In this document: positions 1 through 7,663 of the stretch, piece after piece
Layout: every line of letters begins with the position of its first letter
Position numbering within the stretch: position 1 is the first letter of the stretch
Origin: JBLHGU01 sp047615875
GTDB taxonomy: Bacteria > Pseudomonadota > Gammaproteobacteria > Arenicellales > CAJQKF01
Length of the DNA stretch: 18,277 nt
Direction: 5' to 3'
Assembly (NCBI GenBank): GCA_047615875.1
Contig: JBLHGU010000103.1
Coordinates: 1-18,277 of the forward strand
Translations under genes and position numbers: made by a program
The notes under the pieces: generated by a model
Databases searched by the model: none
What the model saw: only the letters and a program-made list of their open reading frames with translations
What the model was told of the DNA's origin: nothing

Positions 1-309
1 GGATACCACCCGGTACAAGGCTTGCACAAACTGTGGAATAGAATCTACTTCGCTCACACTGATCGCAATGCCATTGGGGAGTTGCACGCACACCGTCTGT
101 GGGCTCGGCAACGGTGACTGTACCGTGATCGGTATCAAGGTGGCGACAGCACTACTATCTGTATGCCGAAGCTTCTTACTCCAGTAATACCACTGACTCG
201 ATCGTATCCCTTCCTGGCGTCAATAATCCGTTGTGTTTAACCCACTCGCCACTCGGGCGGTAAAGTGTTCTTGCCAGTAGGCTGCTGTGGTGTGTTTGCT
301 TCTCGACAT
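1..309 (-). pseudogene. IS66-family accessory gene (TnpA/OrfA-type), interrupted by TGA and cut by window edge
   Basis: Reading the minus strand from ATG at 309 gives 103 codons in one frame to the window edge, broken only by TGA at 220-222 (codon 30). The N-terminal part holds a short helix-turn-helix-like segment ending TTDY, then the stop, then RQEGIRSSQWYYWSKKL. This matches the IS66 OrfA pattern YCxxxGI...FYxWxxKL, so the stop sits where the family usually has Cys (TGC to TGA). The C-terminal part carries VCVQLPNGIAISV, the conserved V-x-LPNG-x-x-I block of this protein. In intact IS66 elements this small protein is needed with TnpB and the DDE transposase TnpC. Family assignment is by recalled motifs. 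Exact element unknown because the rest lies outside the window. Confidence 0.75.
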
Positions 310-329
310 CTGGGCTTCTCCTCGTCAGT

Positions 330-354
330 AAAACTCTGAGCTTTGCAGAGTTTT
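330..354. terminator. Symmetric hairpin in the IS66 leader (possible bidirectional terminator)
   Basis: AAAACTCTG (330-338) and CAGAGTTTT (346-354) are perfect reverse complements around a 7-base loop. The outer pairs are A-T, so either strand would end in a run of U after a short stem. It lies between the inferred element end and the accessory gene start. Terminators there can block read-through transcription from outside. The GC core is only 4-5 pairs, so strength is uncertain. Confidence 0.4.
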
Positions 355-369
355 TCATCGGGCGATAGA

Positions 370-391
370 AGGGGTGGTTTGCACCGCTTAC
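370..391 (-). repeat. Inferred terminal inverted repeat of the IS66-family element
   Basis: On the minus strand this reads GTAAGCGGTGCAAACCACCC and onward. IS66-family ends typically begin GTAA and are flanked by 8-base target duplications, so the element boundary is placed at 391 and the flanking duplication would be 392-399 (GGTGTTCA). The distance from this end to the first ATG (about 80 bases) fits the family. The partner repeat is outside the window, so the boundary is inferred. Confidence 0.55.
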
Positions 392-819
392 GGTGTTCAC
401 AATGTGGCAGGGGTAATGTAATTCAGGTTGATACTAGTCGTCCAGTTCTCAGCATAGAGCGGCAACAAACTAAGAGAAGAACAAGGTACTAGTAAGTTAT
501 ATTGCAAATACGGACTGGTGCTACACAATCTGGCTTCTGGCTTCTGGCTTCTGGCTTCTGGCGCCAGGACTCAGGTTAAGACCCCATATTATGCTAATTT
601 GCCGATTCATTAGGATTCATCAAACGAAGTTCCTTAGCACCCAGGCTAGTCATATAGCACTAAGTGAGCCGATTGCATCTGAGCAACACCTAAACGAATC
701 TATCCAAAGGAGTTGATGCTACCCTGTAAAAACTAGATTGTGACCAGGACTGAACACCCTGAATGCGATTATGTGGACCTTTGAAAAACTTTTTACGTGT
801 ATGCTGGCATATATTGAGA
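392..819. other. Gene-free interval between the IS end and the oxidase relic
   Basis: No convincing reading frame, RNA gene or promoter was recognised on either strand. The only structure seen is the heptanucleotide tandem repeat listed separately. Confidence 0.5.
531..562 (+). repeat. Heptanucleotide tandem repeat (TGGCTTC)x4.6
   Basis: Four exact copies of TGGCTTC (531-558) are followed by a partial fifth copy that runs into the perfect 10-base palindrome CTGGCGCCAG (558-567). The array is in non-coding sequence. Perfect copies suggest recent slippage or an unstable copy number. Confidence 0.9.
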
Positions 820-1714
820 TCAAGGGAAAAATATCGAACCACCTTTTTTGCCGGCTTTACCCCCCCCTTTCTCGAGTGAAATAACGACTAAATGTATAGC
901 GCTGTTTTCCAGACCCATTGATTCGACGCAGAGCTCTTCTCCATCGATGATAATATTACCATATAAACGGCGAACTTCTGCATCCCGCAGACTGTACCGT
1001 TGCCCCCAGTGCGGAATGGCACTTAGGGATCTGGCAATTCTGTCTACCGCGATAAGAAAACCAGCTGTTTGACTCATTCCAGCAACATCTTCCACTGTAG
1101 TTACAGCGGAAATTTCCACATGTGCGGACATAGAAAATTGCTGCATACCCAACAACGATTCGCTTTACGGTGTGAATCGAATCGAGGCCCAGCCACCCAT
1201 CTGAGGATTAGCCGCAATGGCAAGTACTAGGTCGACGAAAGTAACCCACACTGTACAGTTTGCATTGAAAATATACTCTGCGGAATCAACAGTACTTATA
1301 GGCAAATCAGGTTCTGAATATAATCTAGTTCTACCTCTCAACTACTGAATTTGAGCACCACCAACTGTTGGAAATACTAATTTTCCAAATTGGAAGTTTT
1401 CCAGGCGATTAAACATCTATTTGATTTTTACTCCTCCTTCGGTATAAACAAATCCATCCAGGCTAAGATTTGTCTCTGATTTCAAACAATGAGGACAGAT
1501 GATCGGTATTTAGAATATTTTGAACATTCAACAAAGCACTGGGCAACGAGCATCCATGGCCAACAGCACGAACTTCCTCATGTTTGGCACTAATATCGGA
1601 AACGATTTGTTTTAGTTCTGCAAGGTTCCAGGGTGACAAAACTTCTTTCGGTTTGAAGCGGATCGTTGAAGCCCAGTTAGAGCAAGATTTATCCGGCGAG
1701 TCAGGAAAGGCCAT
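820..1714 (-). pseudogene. Relic of a FAD-linked oxidase (D-arabinono-1,4-lactone / L-gulonolactone oxidase-like)
   Basis: Two collinear pieces survive. The 5' piece (ATG at 1714 with AGGA seven bases upstream, to the stop at 1463) encodes SNWASTIRFKPKEV...LAELKQIV...VRAVGHGCS, matching the N-terminal FAD-binding block NW...R.P.EV...VRAVGSGHS. The 3' piece (about 1335 to 820, another frame) encodes YSEPDLPISTVDSAEYIF, then MGGWASIRFTP, a TAA at 1165-1167, ESLLGMQQFSMSAHVEIS and IPHWGQRYSL. These match the C-terminal EYIFP, LRFT, HVEI and PHWG blocks in order. Intact relatives have roughly 430 residues; the middle is missing. The internal stop, frame change and deletion make it non-functional. 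A CDS ends 52 bases upstream on the same strand. Confidence 0.75.
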
Positions 1715-1766
1715 ATTCTTTTCCTGGCTCTTCAACGATAGTTGGGCTATTAGTGCCATGGATGGG

Positions 1767-2081
1767 TTATTCACTTTCACCTGGTGCTTCATCACCGGTA
1801 AATAGTTGAATAGTTGTTTCACTAGCATAAACACCAATTGGTCCTTCATATCTTAACATATCAATGTATCCTGGGTAGTCAGATGAAGGCAAATCCACCT
1901 GCACAGTATTATTTTCAACTCTTGAATTTGAACCAGTCTGACTATCCGAAAACGCCAATATTGCCGCATAAGATCGTTCTCGATCAAAGCAACTAATGAT
2001 GATTTCAAAAGGTTGGGGATGAGGTTTATTAAATTCGTCACGCAATGTAACGGAGTAACTATCTACAATAAATCTCAACAT
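1767..2081 (-). CDS. Hypothetical protein, 104 aa
   Basis: ATG at 2081, with a weak AAGAG-type ribosome-binding sequence about 9-13 bases upstream. The predicted product is acidic and soluble, without a signal peptide or membrane segment. It begins MLRFIVDSYSVTLRDEF and alternates short hydrophobic and polar stretches, as in a mainly beta protein. I do not recognise a family. Coding is supported by ordinary composition and by the absence of a competing frame, not by similarity. It lies between the ankyrin gene and the oxidase relic, all on the minus strand, so co-transcription is possible. Confidence 0.5.
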   Translation of the reverse strand: MLRFIVDSYSVTLRDEFNKPHPQPFEIIISCFDRERSYAAILAFSDSQTGSNSRVENNTVQVDLPSSDYPGYIDMLRYEGPIGVYASETTIQLFTGDEAPGESE

Positions 2082-2165
2082 CTATTTTCACTCTTAAAAG
2101 CTTAGTTATTGACGAACTTTGGTCGTTAAATGTAAGAGCTGACCTAGAGGATTGCTATCCCTCGT

Positions 2166-2630
2166 TCAAGGGGGTGCCTGAAATTTATTCACAATATTTT
2201 TTGGTTCTGCTAAGCGCATCCCAACACTACCGCTAAACTCTGTGGTTGATGTCGCAGAGGTCAAAGTATGGCACTTTGCACCAAAGTTTTGCAGTTGTTG
2301 AACGATGTCTGGGTCGTTTTGAGATTGTGCGACCCAGACGAGACATTCATTTTGTGAATCAATCAAATTAGGATTAGCTCCCAACTTGAGTAACATGCCC
2401 ACAACCATAATATCCCGATTGCGTATAGCAATTCCAAGTGGTGTTTTTCCATTGTGATCTGGTCGGTCCAGATTGACCCCATATCCCGCTAATTGTTCGA
2501 TTCTCATAGGGTCGCCCAGTTGTGTGGCTTGGTAGAGATTATTATCAACAGGCCCTGCACCGCTTAAATACACTACCGCCACAATTAATCCAAAGTTTCG
2601 TGTTGAAGTAGTCACGGTGTTAGCTCGCAT
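2166..2630 (-). CDS. Ankyrin-repeat protein, probably exported or membrane-tethered
   Basis: 154 residues from ATG at 2630. Residues about 12-25 form a short hydrophobic stretch (FGLIVAVVYLSGAG) that could be a weak signal peptide or anchor. Then NNLYQATQLGDPMRIEQLAGYGVNLD and DHNGKTPLGIAIRNRDIMVVGMLLKLGANPN are clear ankyrin units, with G-x-TPLxxAxxx and LLxxGANPN consensus positions. A third, degenerate unit follows (residues about 92-118, ending FGAKC). The tail is Ser/Thr-rich and ends in Pro. Ankyrin repeats mediate protein contacts; the partner cannot be read from the sequence. No clear Shine-Dalgarno precedes the ATG. Confidence 0.7.
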   Translation of the reverse strand: MRANTVTTSTRNFGLIVAVVYLSGAGPVDNNLYQATQLGDPMRIEQLAGYGVNLDRPDHNGKTPLGIAIRNRDIMVVGMLLKLGANPNLIDSQNECLVWVAQSQNDPDIVQQLQNFGAKCHTLTSATSTTEFSGSVGMRLAEPKNIVNKFQAPP

Positions 2631-2800
2631 AAAATTATTGAAAGTGTATGGAAATCCCTAAATCCAAACCGGTATCGGCTTAATAACAATAACGTGCTGA
2701 TGCGAGTCCAGTCAAATGGTTGACTCACTCAATTGAAACTCAGCCCACTAGTGTAGAAAAATAACTTACTATTCAATATTGATATCAATTTATTCCTACT

Positions 2801-3376
2801 ATGCCTATTCGTGAAATACTGCAGATTGGTCACCCTGTTCTCGCTGCCCGAGCCAATGAGGTTGAAGTTCAAAACATTACCAGTCCAGAAGTGCAGGGCT
2901 GGATAGACGATCTAGTCGATACCATGCGTGACGCTAATGGGGCTGGTATTGCAGCCAATCAAATCGGCATTCCTTATCGATTATTTACTATTGAGGTCAC
3001 TGACAATCCCCGTTACCCCTACAAACCTTCTGTGCCACTAACTATTGTAATAAATCCAACTATAGAATTTTTAACGGATGAGACATTCGTTTCCAACGAA
3101 GGTTGTCTGTCAGTGCCGCAAATTCGTGGCAATGTTGACCGTCATGTTAAAATTAGAGTCAGTTTTTACGATCGTTATGCAGTCAGGCAATCTTATAAAG
3201 TAAAAGGTTATTCGGCCTGTACCTGGCAACATGAATATGATCACCTGGAGGGAATTCTGTTTCCACACCGGGTAACTGATCCACAGTCATTTTGTTCGTG
3301 GTCGGTATTTCAACAGTATCAACAATCTGGGTTTTCAGAGCAGGTAAAACAGTTGGTGGAGAAATGGGGTAGCTGA
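2801..3376 (+). CDS. def: Peptide deformylase
   Basis: This 191-residue metalloenzyme removes the formyl group from the N-terminal methionine of nascent proteins in the cytoplasm. All three family motifs are present: motif I GAGIAANQ (47-54), motif II EGCLS (100-104) with the metal-binding Cys102, and motif III HEYDH (144-148) with both His ligands and catalytic Glu145. Motif I has Asn where Pro is usual (GxGxAAPQ). It is slightly longer than the typical 165-180 residues because of a C-terminal helix. It is not next to fmt, so it may be a second copy, as is common in proteobacteria. No strong Shine-Dalgarno precedes ATG 2801. It ends in TGA and is codirectional with htpX. Confidence 0.93.
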   Translation: MPIREILQIGHPVLAARANEVEVQNITSPEVQGWIDDLVDTMRDANGAGIAANQIGIPYRLFTIEVTDNPRYPYKPSVPLTIVINPTIEFLTDETFVSNEGCLSVPQIRGNVDRHVKIRVSFYDRYAVRQSYKVKGYSACTWQHEYDHLEGILFPHRVTDPQSFCSWSVFQQYQQSGFSEQVKQLVEKWGS

Positions 3377-3471
3377 TCTGAAAATACCATCTGCATACCA
3401 GAAAGCTACAAATTTATTTATTTCGGGACGGTCATAATACAGTGCGACCTTTATTTAGTCTTTAGCAACAC

Positions 3472-3499
3472 TTGTTAATTAAATTGCCGGGCTTATATT
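3472..3499 (+). promoter_or_regulatory. Possible sigma-70-type promoter for htpX
   Basis: TTGTTA (3472-3477), a 16-base spacer and TATATT (3494-3499) would start transcription about 25 bases before the htpX ATG at 3531. It is the best match in the 154-base def-htpX gap. In E. coli htpX answers to envelope and heat stress; no such operator was identified here. Confidence 0.35.
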
Positions 3500-3530
3500 G
3501 TAAAAATCCAAATGGAAAACAGGTAATACC

Positions 3531-4424
3531 ATGAAACGAATCTTCCTTTTTTTAGTAACCAATATTGCCATTATGTTGGTGCTTAGCATCACCTTAAGCA
3601 TACTTGGTGTTGACAGCATATTGGCTGAAAATGGCTCTGATCTTAATATTCAGGCGCTAGTCATATTGTCTGGTGTCATCGGTTTTGGTGGTTCATTTAT
3701 TTCATTGTTGATATCAAAATGGATGGCAAAACGCATGACCAGTGCTGTGGTTATTACTAACCCGAGCAGCAATACTGAAAGATGGTTATTGAGCACGGTT
3801 GAAAAGCAGTCGAAAATAGTTGGTATCAAAATGCCTGAAGTGGCGATTTTTCCATCTCCTGCAATGAATGCATTTGCAACCGGCGCATCTAAGAATAACG
3901 CGCTCGTCGCAGTGTCTCAAGGTCTATTGGATACCATGTCACAAGGAGAAATAGAGGCCGTAGTCGGTCACGAAATGAGTCATGTCGCCAATGGAGATAT
4001 GGTGACCCTGGCTTTGATACAAGGAGTGGTGAACACTTTTGTGGTGTTTTTATCACGATTAGTGGGGCACATTGTTGACCGTGTGATTTTGAAAAATAAT
4101 CAGGGCCATGGCATTGGCTACTTTGTTACGGTAATGGTATCGCAGATCGTCCTGTCGATTCTTGCCTCAACCATAGTTATGTATTTTTCAAGAAGACGTG
4201 AATTCGTTGCGGATACTGGTGGAGCCGATTTGGCCGGGCACCAAAATATGATAAACGCACTCAAACGACTCGGACAGATAGAACCAGAAGCTTTACCGGA
4301 ACAAATGGCCGCTTTCGGTATCAATAATAAGGGGGGGATTATGGCTTTGTTTTCATCCCATCCGCCTATTTTGGCACGAATTTCTGCTTTGGAAGAGCGC
4401 TCTAAAAGATCGGCTATGACCTAA
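3531..4424 (+). CDS. htpX: Membrane zinc metalloprotease HtpX
   Basis: HtpX (M48B family) is an inner-membrane protease that degrades misfolded membrane proteins. The 297-residue product has two N-terminal membrane segments (about 4-26 and 42-62). The catalytic HEMSH lies at 147-151, and two further hydrophobic segments follow at about 157-183 and 198-220. Then comes RRREFVAD, where Glu224 is the expected third zinc ligand. Length and layout match the E. coli protein (about 293 residues). ATG 3531 opens a typical membrane start (MKRIFLFLVTN). A weak CAGG precedes it. It is convergent with rluE, with an inverted repeat between them. Confidence 0.95.
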   Translation: MKRIFLFLVTNIAIMLVLSITLSILGVDSILAENGSDLNIQALVILSGVIGFGGSFISLLISKWMAKRMTSAVVITNPSSNTERWLLSTVEKQSKIVGIKMPEVAIFPSPAMNAFATGASKNNALVAVSQGLLDTMSQGEIEAVVGHEMSHVANGDMVTLALIQGVVNTFVVFLSRLVGHIVDRVILKNNQGHGIGYFVTVMVSQIVLSILASTIVMYFSRRREFVADTGGADLAGHQNMINALKRLGQIEPEALPEQMAAFGINNKGGIMALFSSHPPILARISALEERSKRSAMT

Positions 4425-4600
4425 GTAGGGTACCGACAAGGTGATTCTTACAAGCAAAAGGAACTCAATTTATATGGATATCGATTCTGCGCCAATCATT
4501 CAATGCACTTAACTTAAATTTTCAACATTATTCGTCATTAACCAGGTTCCCGCCTTAATTAAGCAAACTATAGACTACATCGTGTAGCATACAAGTATGT

Positions 4601-4637
4601 TTAGCCTGTTTTGGAGATTTGAATCGACGCATTCCCC
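4601..4637 (+). repeat. Dispersed short repeat, copy 1 (partner at 6274-6310)
   Basis: TTAGCCTGTTTTGGAGATTT here and TTAGCTTGTTTTGAAGATTT at 6274 differ at two of 20 positions, and similarity fades over the next 17 bases. Both copies are in non-coding sequence on the same strand. No family was recognised. Confidence 0.5.
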
Positions 4638-4639
4638 TG

Positions 4640-4664
4640 TCCCTAACTTGGCTTGGTTTAGGGA
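4640..4664. terminator. Inverted repeat between convergent htpX and rluE
   Basis: TCCCTAA (4640-4646) and TTAGGGA (4658-4664) pair perfectly around an 11-base loop, 34 bases past the rluE stop. The location suits a shared transcription end, but neither strand shows a U-tract, so an intrinsic terminator is not established. Confidence 0.35.
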
Positions 4665-4698
4665 TAGGTATTCTGTCCTGGAATTCGGAACTTACACA

Positions 4699-5238
4699 TC
4701 AAACAATTACTTCTAGGTACTGCCCTGGCAGTATTCCATCTACTGTCCAATTACCAATGGAATAACGTACCAATCGTAATGTCGGAAAACCGATTGCTGC
4801 GGTCATCCGACGTACTTGACGATTACGACCTTCTTTAATGCTGATTCGTAACCAATGAGTTGGAATATTTTTTCGTTCTCTTATCGGTGGATTGCGATTC
4901 CAAATGTCAGGAGGCGCCATCAAACCAACCTTTGCTGGAAGAGTCACCCCGTCTTTTAACTGGACGCCGTTTCTTAATACATCCAACTCTTTACTTGAGG
5001 GAATACCTTCGACCTGGACCCAATAGGTTTTAGGCATTTTCAACCTTGGGGAGGCAATCTTATTTTGAAGTTTCCCGTTATCGGTTAAAACCAATAAACC
5101 TTCTGAATCTTTGTCTAAACGCCCCGCTGGATAAACATCTGGAACATCAATGTACCACGCAAGCGTAGGTATCTGATCCTGACTGGTAAATTGCGTAAGC
5201 ACGCCAAAGGGCTTGTTGAAGAGGATAACCTGCGTCAA
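4699..5238 (-). CDS. rluE: 23S rRNA pseudouridine(2457) synthase RluE
   Basis: This RsuA/RluE-family enzyme converts one uridine of 23S rRNA to pseudouridine. The 179-residue product opens with LFNKPFGVLTQFT, has the catalytic-Asp motif GRLDKDSEGLLVLT (Asp42), and continues with VQVEGIP, NPPIRERKNIPTHWL and EGRNRQVRRMTAAIGFPTLR. These blocks closely follow E. coli RluE and separate it from RsuA and RluB. No S4 domain is present, as in RluE. The start is TTG at 5238: AAGGA lies seven bases upstream, and an in-frame TAA four codons upstream excludes an earlier start. Confidence 0.93.
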   Translation of the reverse strand: MTQVILFNKPFGVLTQFTSQDQIPTLAWYIDVPDVYPAGRLDKDSEGLLVLTDNGKLQNKIASPRLKMPKTYWVQVEGIPSSKELDVLRNGVQLKDGVTLPAKVGLMAPPDIWNRNPPIRERKNIPTHWLRISIKEGRNRQVRRMTAAIGFPTLRLVRYSIGNWTVDGILPGQYLEVIV

Positions 5239-5247
5239 GGTGAGTCC

Positions 5248-5442
5248 TTATGATGTCTTATAAACGTGTAAGCATAGCTTAGACGGTGTTGGCAAGCTAA
5301 CTTTTAAGACGACATTAATCTGGCATTGATCCTCAGACACCCGTTCTACTCCATTCTGAGAACTCACTAATCTTGAGGTTTCGATAAAGTCCGGCATTAG
5401 CAAGATGCCTTCATTGGTTGAACAAATTGTAAACTGCAGCAT
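5248..5442 (-). CDS. Doubtful small ORF upstream of rluE, 64 aa
   Basis: An open frame with ATG at 5442 ends nine bases before the rluE start, on the same strand. The product (MLQFTICSTNEGILLM...) matches no family I know. Its first 29 bases recur at 6232-6260 (three differences), where the frame soon stops. That may mean a duplicated leader or a decayed gene. It may also be chance. Confidence 0.2.
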   Translation of the reverse strand: MLQFTICSTNEGILLMPDFIETSRLVSSQNGVERVSEDQCQINVVLKVSLPTPSKLCLHVYKTS

Positions 5443-5446
5443 GAAC
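5418..5446 (+). repeat. Dispersed short repeat, copy 1 (partner at 6232-6260)
   Basis: GTAAACTGCAGCATG is shared exactly with 6244-6258, and the 29-base segment differs at three positions. On the minus strand both read MLQFTI. Confidence 0.6.
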
Positions 5447-5576
5447 GCCCATGAATTGATGGCGTTAATAGATATTCATCTCTCAATTCTATCAATTTCA
5501 GACATTTTACCTGGCGATACTCAGTAGGGATTATTGCTACATATTCGGGTCTTTGTTGTTGCCAGGCCATGGGTGG

Positions 5577-5954
5577 CTATTCTCCGCGAGGGATGAAGGA
5601 TTGAGATAACCGCTGGGCCTCAGTAATCTGTTCGTCGGTCATACCTGTACTGAGTAATTCCCTACGATCAATCGCGCCCTCATAGCCTTGCGCTGCAGCC
5701 AGGTTGAACCATTTGTAAGCATAAACATTGTCCTTTTTAGTGATTATACCAAAGTCGTACATTTGACCCAGACTGAACTGGGCTTTAGCAAACCCTTTTT
5801 CAGCCGCCTGGCGGTACCATTTGATGGCTTCCGCGTAAATACCGTTGGTGGTTCGTGCAGCATAATCAGTGTAAGTCATCTCTCTACCCTTGGCTGTTAG
5901 TGTGGGATGAATTATGGCGATGTGTGATCGAGGAATCTGCGAACTACCCGACAT
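5577..5954 (-). pseudogene. Truncated Sel1-repeat protein with a foreign 5' part
   Basis: The last about 90 of 125 residues are Sel1-like: YAEAIKWYRQAAEKGFAKAQ, then FSLGQMYDFG, then NVYAYKWFNLAAAQGYEGA, and a tail MTDEQITEAQRLSQSF that is common at the C-terminus of such proteins. Sel1 repeats are alpha-helical TPR-like scaffolds, and full proteins usually carry more units and a signal peptide. Here the first about 35 codons belong to a 152-base segment that recurs at 12574-12725 without any Sel1 sequence. So the frame appears to be a fusion of a repeat end with the 3' part of a Sel1 gene. It could still be translated from ATG 5954 or from the internal ATG opening MTYTDYAARTT. Confidence 0.6.
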
Positions 5955-5999
5955 TAGAAGATGATGAAATGTGCGCTAGTTCACATTCTGGTGAATTTT
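5848..5999 (-). repeat. 152-base duplicated segment, copy A (partner at 12574-12725)
   Basis: Copies A and B align without gaps over 152 bases, sharing for example TTAGTGTGGGATGAATTATG. On the minus strand both encode SSQIPRSxIxIIHPTLxAK followed by MxYTxYAxRTT. About half the differing codons are synonymous and several others conservative (Asp/Glu), which hints that this frame was once selected. The function is unknown. Confidence 0.85.
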
Positions 6000-6093
6000 A
6001 ATGGATAGGGACTCTTCCTCGAAGCGCTGTCAAGCAAACTTAAGTTTATGGGCTAGCGCTACACAAACTAAGACAAAATAATCAGATACAGTT

Positions 6094-6152
6094 GATTAAA
6101 TACTACTTTTTGCCTTATTTGTCTGATTTATCCACTCTGCATTTCTCCTTTA
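6094..6152 (+). repeat. Dispersed AT-rich repeat, copy 1 (partner at 8320-8378)
   Basis: The second half (6114-6152) matches 8340-8378 at 31 of 39 positions, centred on CACTCT...TTTCTxCTTTATGA. The preceding 20 bases are also similar. Both copies are intergenic and same-stranded. This could be a small non-autonomous element or a shared promoter-like region. Confidence 0.5.
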
Positions 6153-6231
6153 TGAATATAAATTTCGCTAATGTAAGGCTATCACCCTGAGATTTCGATA
6201 GTGTTCAGTGTTGATCAGATAATGCCCCAGA

Positions 6232-6260
6232 TTGAATAAATCGTAAACTGCAGCATGGAC
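6232..6260 (+). repeat. Dispersed short repeat, copy 2 (partner at 5418-5446)
   Basis: It matches the 5418 copy at 26 of 29 positions. Read on the minus strand it begins MLQFTI and stops after about a dozen codons. Confidence 0.6.
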
Positions 6261-6273
6261 AATCAGGTGTCGA

Positions 6274-6310
6274 TTAGCTTGTTTTGAAGATTTGAAATAA
6301 CACCTTCCTT
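6274..6310 (+). repeat. Dispersed short repeat, copy 2 (partner at 4601-4637)
   Basis: TTAGCTTGTTTTGAAGATTT, two differences in 20 from the copy between htpX and rluE. Confidence 0.5.
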
Positions 6311-6537
6311 TGCTCCTCATTCAGGCTCGCCGATGAATAAGTTAGGCCCGATTATTAGCATACTGTTATGTATCATGAACGGCTTCTGCAATTAGTGCCC
6401 GATGAGTCACATTGTAACTACGCGATTTGTCGTTCATGATTTTCCTCAGATGACCGCCATGTGACTTTAGCTGGTGTCTAAAAACGCTTTGCCGCAGGCC
6501 CACCCCACCTGGCTTGAAGACTTAAATTGGCGATTTC

Positions 6538-6702
6538 GCCATCTTGATTTACGACCCATCGGAGGTAGTACTACTTGCCACTGATTTACAAAAACAATTC
6601 GTCAATGTAGAAAGTATTGACATTACTTCTGTACATTCGTTCTAATATTTTAGTGATAAGAGCCCCGAAATTGATGCACCAAACCCGGATAGCATCGCGG
6701 CG
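6538..6702 (+). pseudogene. Decayed coding segment, copy A of an unknown gene (partner at 12794-12985)
   Basis: The frame reads AILIYDPSEVVLLATDLQ, then FVNVESIDITSV, a TAA at 6643-6645, and DAPNPDSIAAE. The plus-strand segment at 12794-12985 encodes YINVESIAITPV and NAPEPNSF at matching positions. Two diverged copies sharing a protein-level pattern indicate that both derive from one real gene. This copy has no start, an internal stop and no clear end. I do not recognise the family. Confidence 0.5.
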
Positions 6703-6796
6703 GAAATCACTGGCATCTGTAGGTGTTCGTCTGCTGATCTAATCAACTTCTGCTGGATTACTTGACAGTGCCCCAATTTGATAAAAATAAGCGCGC

Positions 6797-7114
6797 TCAG
6801 GTTTTTCTGGAGGTTGATAAACGTCCTATTTTTTTAAAAGGAACTAGAAAAATAAGCACCCCTATATAGGCGACCAGTACGAACAATGTATGCACTATGA
6901 TATTGTCTCCGCCTATTAAGTTGTATCCAACCTGATATTGCGAATTGATTTCTATACTGGAAAATACCATAGACGCCAGGTACTTCAAATACTCTTGAAT
7001 GTGAAGCAGATACTCAGGCTGTTTTACCAACATTACAAGCTGCAGAAACAGTGCAATGAGTGAAGCCAGAACAACCCGGGCACCAAGCATTAGTATCGAG
7101 AAAATATTTTTCAT
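6797..7114 (-). CDS. Small predicted membrane protein, 105 aa
   Basis: From ATG 7114 the product has a long hydrophobic segment at about 4-30 (IFSILMLGARVVLASLIALF and beyond) and a second at about 73-93 (IVHTLFVLVAYIGVLIFLVP). A polar middle carries Tyr/Gln-rich sequence, and the C-terminus KKIGRLSTSRKT is basic. Two membrane spans with both ends inside would fit the positive-inside rule. No family was recognised, and there is no clear Shine-Dalgarno. It stands alone among relics, so its expression is uncertain. Confidence 0.5.
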   Translation of the reverse strand: MKNIFSILMLGARVVLASLIALFLQLVMLVKQPEYLLHIQEYLKYLASMVFSSIEINSQYQVGYNLIGGDNIIVHTLFVLVAYIGVLIFLVPFKKIGRLSTSRKT

Positions 7115-7433
7115 ATTATTAACCGGTATTCAGGATCATTTTGAAGTAGCAAAATCGTTGCAAAATCGCCGTGACACCCCATTTCATGGGTAGTCTAAAG
7201 TAAAATTTATTTTTGAATTCAATTCAAAGTAAAACTGTAGAACATGGTAACAGAATCAAATTCTATTCCGGAAAAAATATCTATTTCGAAGCTATAGTAA
7301 GAATTTCGGCTTGGCAACATATGGGAATTAATTTGATGATACCCACAGCGGATTCAGGGGTACTGCCAAGACAAAAAGCGCTGAGTAGTTAGAATGTGCA
7401 GATTGCAAACCATATCGCCTTGGTCTTTGCGAT
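7115..7433. other. Gene-free AT-rich interval
   Basis: No open frame, RNA gene or repeat of note was recognised. A small CCCAT-TTC-ATGGG inverted repeat is present near 7180 but lacks any terminator tail. Confidence 0.45.
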
Positions 7434-7655
7434 TTAGGTTAATTCCGATATTGTGCGGCGACTGGTATATGGCAAATTATTCACTTCATTACGTACCTTG
7501 CTGCCTTTTCCTTTGCCCCGTTTCGAGTACGTCACACGCGCAAAGTGTTTGCTGTTCGGTTCGAAGATAACATGGATGGTACCGTTGCAGTACGTTGTCT
7601 TCAATTGAAAGCGAATGCTGTCATTAGTCGTAGGGAACAGGAGTTTCTCAGAGAC
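7434..7655 (-). pseudogene. IS91-type (Y2) transposase relic with internal deletion
   Basis: The frame encodes VSEKLLFPTTNDSIRFQLKT, then TYCNGTIHVIFEP, then NSKHFARVTYSKRGKGKGSK. These match the C-terminal half of IS91-family transposases, where (R)YQLKTPYRDGTTHVIFEP is followed, after about 30 residues, by FAPNSKHRARVTPxxRGKG. Here the two blocks are directly joined, as though a deletion had occurred between FEP and FAP. The N-terminal half with the catalytic tyrosines is absent. Its 5' edge abuts the acyl-CoA synthetase relic, which begins at about 7664 on the other strand. Identification is by recalled family pattern. Confidence 0.65.
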
Positions 7656-7663
7656 AGTCAATT

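Larger units (their letters stand above)
6000..6796. other. Long interval without an intact gene
   Basis: About 800 bases hold only short repeats (6094-6152, 6232-6260, 6274-6310) and one decayed coding segment (6538-6702), listed separately. No RNA gene, terminator or mobile-element end was recognised. Confidence 0.55.

Noticed and set aside
176..400. A 74-codon minus-strand frame across the IS66 end.
   Set aside because: The overlapping frame from 309 carries the conserved IS66 accessory-protein blocks, and this frame would start in or beyond the inferred terminal repeat.
531..562. The heptamer array considered as a CRISPR or origin iteron cluster.
   Set aside because: The units are directly abutting with no spacers, there are fewer than five, and no replication or cas gene is near.
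848..1072. A 74-codon plus-strand frame containing a CPxCG-like pair.
   Set aside because: It is antisense to the C-terminal part of the FAD oxidase relic, which explains the composition.
3374..3481. The def frame stays open for about 35 codons beyond its TGA stop, suggesting TGA read-through or recoding.
   Set aside because: Def already has full family length, the extension shows no family similarity, and the mttB-like frame meets TAA five codons after its TGA. Trp is encoded by TGG in intact genes.
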